Source of the DNA: Synura sp. LO234KE
Taxonomy: Eukaryota > Sar > Synurophyceae > Synurales > Mallomonadaceae
DNA length: 21,880 bases
Reading direction: 5' to 3'
Assembly: GCA_015143735.1 (NCBI GenBank)
Contig: VKHC01000057.1
Location: 1 to 21,880, forward strand
Shown here: positions 19,571-21,880 of the stretch, one piece after another
Numbering within the stretch: the first letter of the stretch is position 1
Layout of the letters: each line of letters begins with the position of its first letter
Program-made: the position numbers and the translations under genes
The notes under the pieces: model-generated
Databases searched by the model: none
What the model saw: only the letters and a program-made list of their open reading frames with translations
Told to the model about the DNA's origin: nothing

Positions 19571-19650
19571 TATTACTAGTTGTATGCACGTGGTATCTTA
19601 CTTACTAGTAATAAATAACTGTTGGATTTTCGGTATGCACGTGGTATCTT
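19571..19650. repeat. Stem-loop plus 18-base direct repeat carrying CACGTG
   Basis: Perfect 10-base arms TATTACTAGT (19571-19580) and ACTAGTAATA (19604-19613) enclose a 23-base loop. The loop holds GTATGCACGTGGTATCTT (19582-19599), which is repeated exactly at 19633-19650. Each copy contains the CACGTG palindrome. Just before, at 19547-19563, ACATATAT and ATATATGT form another palindrome. Confidence 0.8.
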
Positions 19651-21121
19651 TTCGAGGTATCTGGACGTGGTGGTGTATGTACTACGTGTTCGAAAGCTTA
19701 GAAATTACTCGATATTGTTTCTGAATTACTTGGAATACGAATTATATAGATAGATAAAACGAGCGATTCAAGAATAAATACAGACATATTTGGAAATAAC
19801 TCCCCCTCTACAGATGCAGGGTGCTGTAGAGACTTCCGGTTGATGGACTGTAAAACAAAGTATCGCTCCCTTATTGTAAAGAGAAGTATCTTACTTTTCT
19901 GGTCTTTCTTAACAAAGAGTATTGCTTGCTTATTTCTTGCTGGGGTATTGATCGACCTCAATTGCCTTACTCTATAGGTAACAATACGTTGGCTAAAAAT
20001 GGTCTCTTAAAATAGGATTATTAATTTACCTGCAAGCAATCATATAATTTACCTGTAGGCCAGGCAATAATATAAAAATGGTATCGTCGTTCATGTAATT
20101 TTCTCTCCATTTTAAGCAATGCGATACTTTCACATTTAATTATCTGTGATTGAAATATCATATTCCTCCAACATTTAAAATACGCTGAACGGATAATGAG
20201 TAAAACATACGTCGTCATCACTCACCATAATGAAAAATATTGATTGTTTATGCCCTCATCATTCGTGGGAGAGGTCGCTGTATTGCGGTAAACAATACCG
20301 GTTACTTTTGTGAAGTGCGCTAACATGATTGAACTAATCATCACCCTCACCATCACCAACATCTTTACGCTTCTAGCTCAATTACTTAACTTTTAGCGAT
20401 CTGAACACTTACTTAAAGTGTGCAATCCTTAATTGTAAAATATTTCAAGGTCGACAAACGAAAATATCTGTCTGCCGCTGGCCACCGCGTTGAAAATATC
20501 TGGGAGGAGGCTTTCCAAAGACATTTTCGTCATTTGTATTTTTGTGGTCCAGATATACAGCACAACTACATGAGTTTCAAAAATCAAGCCAAATAAATCT
20601 ATCACAAAAATGGAATTTATGATTTTTAGCTTCAAATTGATTATCTCCAGATGGATTTTGGTGCACCGATGTGATGGGATGAATTTTAACGGAACGGTCG
20701 TCGTTCCGTTGATATTCATCACATCATCTTAACTAACTTTCTGTGATTGAGCGAAGATGAAGGAGGAACGGGAGGTAGCAGAATAGCTGGTATAAAAACT
20801 ATCTCGCTTCTATGTATACTGCGTGGTGCAACGTTCCCCAAGAAGAGGAGCGAACGCATGTTGGCGTATTGACGAAGGAAATAGTCTATTGTTATCGCAT
20901 AGTACAAGAGGTAGTTATACATCTGAGAACGATTTTTTGGTACGCACACTGCCTCAGAGAATTAAAAATTGTTTCAAAGCATGTGACCTCACATTAAGGT
21001 GATCTACTAATACGCATTCGTAGCGGAATACAATACGGTTAAAGAACCATAATAGGAAACAACTGTATACAACATGCAACTAATAGGTGAAAAGCAAGCT
21101 AAAAATTTTGTAGGCTGACAG
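19651..21121. other. AT-rich stretch without a supported gene
   Basis: Minus-strand frames of 65-97 codons (19698-19961, 20021-20221, 20429-20722, 20719-20949) contain plausible-looking hydrophobic or mixed residues, but I could not find phase-consistent splice junctions joining them. At 20727-20747 on the plus strand, a TTAACTAAC followed by TGATTGAG resembles an intron end, followed by 43 open codons. None is recognised. Confidence 0.35.
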
Positions 21122-21433
21122 CTGAAAGATTTTTACTTTTCAATAGAGCAAAAAAGAAATGGGCAAACACAAAATTTACTTGTTCTTCGAAGAAAGCTAA
21201 CAAAAATGAAAGCCAACATTAAAAAGGACGAAAGTATATTAAATAAGAATATTTTTAACAAGAAGCGTGTTGAATTACGGAAGAAGTATTTATTTCCATC
21301 GAATATCTTAGCATCAAATGACCTAAAAACATTTATGATTTCAAAATATTTTTGGAGAAATATAGTTGCGTGTACAAGTATTATTCATCAAAATAAGACG
21401 TTCATTTTAGCACATCCACTAGCGGTTGCTTGA
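21122..21433 (+). CDS. Candidate terminal exon of an unrecognised gene
   Basis: 104 codons (103 residues and TGA) are open in a strongly AT-rich region, starting after TAGGCTGACAG, a plausible acceptor with the branch-like AAGCTAAA upstream. Such a length without stops is unlikely by chance at this base composition. The product is Lys/Asn-rich, with pieces such as KKRVELRKKYLFPSNILA and SKYFWRNIVACTS, and ends AHPLAVA. An internal ATG at 21206 could also start a 75-residue protein. No domain is recognised, and the upstream exon is not found. Confidence 0.35.
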   Translation: MKDFYFSIEQKRNGQTQNLLVLRRKLTKMKANIKKDESILNKNIFNKKRVELRKKYLFPSNILASNDLKTFMISKYFWRNIVACTSIIHQNKTFILAHPLAVA

Positions 21434-21880
21434 TCCTGTGTTATTTTCTCGATCAGCATATACGACATTTTTTGACTTAAGAAATGGAAATATATTCAAA
21501 CTCATCACAATCATAGGTACGAACATTCCCAAAAATATATCAATAGCAACAAACGTATTTCCTGAGGACTGAAAGAAAATTTTCCTGAAGTACGGTACTT
21601 TAACTGTGGTGTACATTTGGTGCTTACTGAAGTGTTCTTAAAGAGTGCTCACTGTAGTACATATTTCCTTACCTTGATACGCATGAAACTTCTCTCAAGT
21701 TTACGAAAAAATGTTACGAGGAGCAAACTGCTGCTTAGTGTGAGAACAATTGAACAGAAAAGCCACTTATACGTAATTATTTCTTTGAGCTATTGAGCAA
21801 CAAGTTGCGCATGCGCATAGGAAGGGATTTTACTACACTTGGTACTATTGTCTCTGCCTATCTTAGTACGATATCGCTGC
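21434..21880. other. Right-end stretch with a repeat copy and no supported gene
   Basis: Copy B of the dispersed repeat lies at 21581-21635. On the minus strand a frame from 21568 to 21419 begins after TTTTCTTTCAG, encodes one hydrophobic helix (FVAIDIFLGMFVPMIVMSL) and a polar tail, and stops at TAG. It could be the last exon of a membrane protein entering from the right, but it overlaps the plus-strand candidate by 15 bases and is unproven. Confidence 0.3.

Noticed and set aside
20429-20949. Minus-strand frames of 97 and 76 codons
   Set aside because: They end and start against each other in different frames without splice signals, the first starts at GTG, and the residues match no family.
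1-21880. tRNA, rRNA, spliceosomal RNA genes and CRISPR arrays
   Set aside because: TTCGA-type T-loop matches (for example 15834 and 17776) lack acceptor and anticodon stems, and no U2/U6/5S signatures or spaced identical repeats were seen by eye.

Overview
The window comes from a nuclear genome of a microbial eukaryote. Its genes carry spliceosomal introns of about 50 to 575 bases with GT..AG ends, one candidate intron has a perfect TACTAAC branch site, the standard stop codons are used, and the proteins are mitochondrial or signalling proteins of eukaryotic type. The mix (a kinase fold with a SAM domain, a RHS/Crinkler-like P-loop NTPase, a Cache-domain class C receptor, a SLAC1/TehA-type anion channel) fits a protist or early-branching lineage better than an animal or plant. 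I cannot name the group from sequence alone.

Layout. 1-912 (-): 5' part of a P-loop NTPase gene that runs off the left edge. 1000-2205 (-): TKL-type kinase domain plus SAM domain, with the catalytic HRD changed to HSN, so probably a pseudokinase. These two may be a single spliced gene. 2354-5585 (+): propionyl-CoA carboxylase beta chain, reconstructed here as 8 exons encoding 533 residues; it diverges from the kinase across a 148-base promoter. 6630-7811 (-): NADH-cytochrome b5 reductase, with its last seven residues restored by a 23-base terminal exon. 7930-9072 (+): intronless SLAC1/TehA (TDT) family channel, divergent from the reductase. 9073-15561: mostly unassigned, with several candidate exons of unrecognised plus-strand genes. 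15562-18071 (-): three-exon receptor, with a secreted N-terminal Cache domain, seven membrane helices of class C type and a Gly/Pro/Ser/Thr tail. 18072-21880: no recognised gene; it holds a pyrimidine-rich 10-base repeat array, short direct and inverted repeats, and a candidate terminal exon.

Together the recognised genes cover mitochondrial propionate/branched-chain metabolism, electron transfer, anion transport and environmental sensing. There is no operon logic. The only contextual links are two short divergent promoters, each holding a CACGTG palindrome. Base composition is mosaic: the first PCC-beta exons and introns are AT-rich with tiny introns, while its 3' half and the receptor tail are GC-rich. 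The stretches 9.1-12.5 kb and 19.3-21.9 kb are AT-rich.

The most interesting items are the predicted Cache-class C receptor, the pseudokinase-SAM / NTPase pair (possibly one fusion protein), and the unassigned exons. I found no CRISPR array, tRNA, rRNA or intact transposon.
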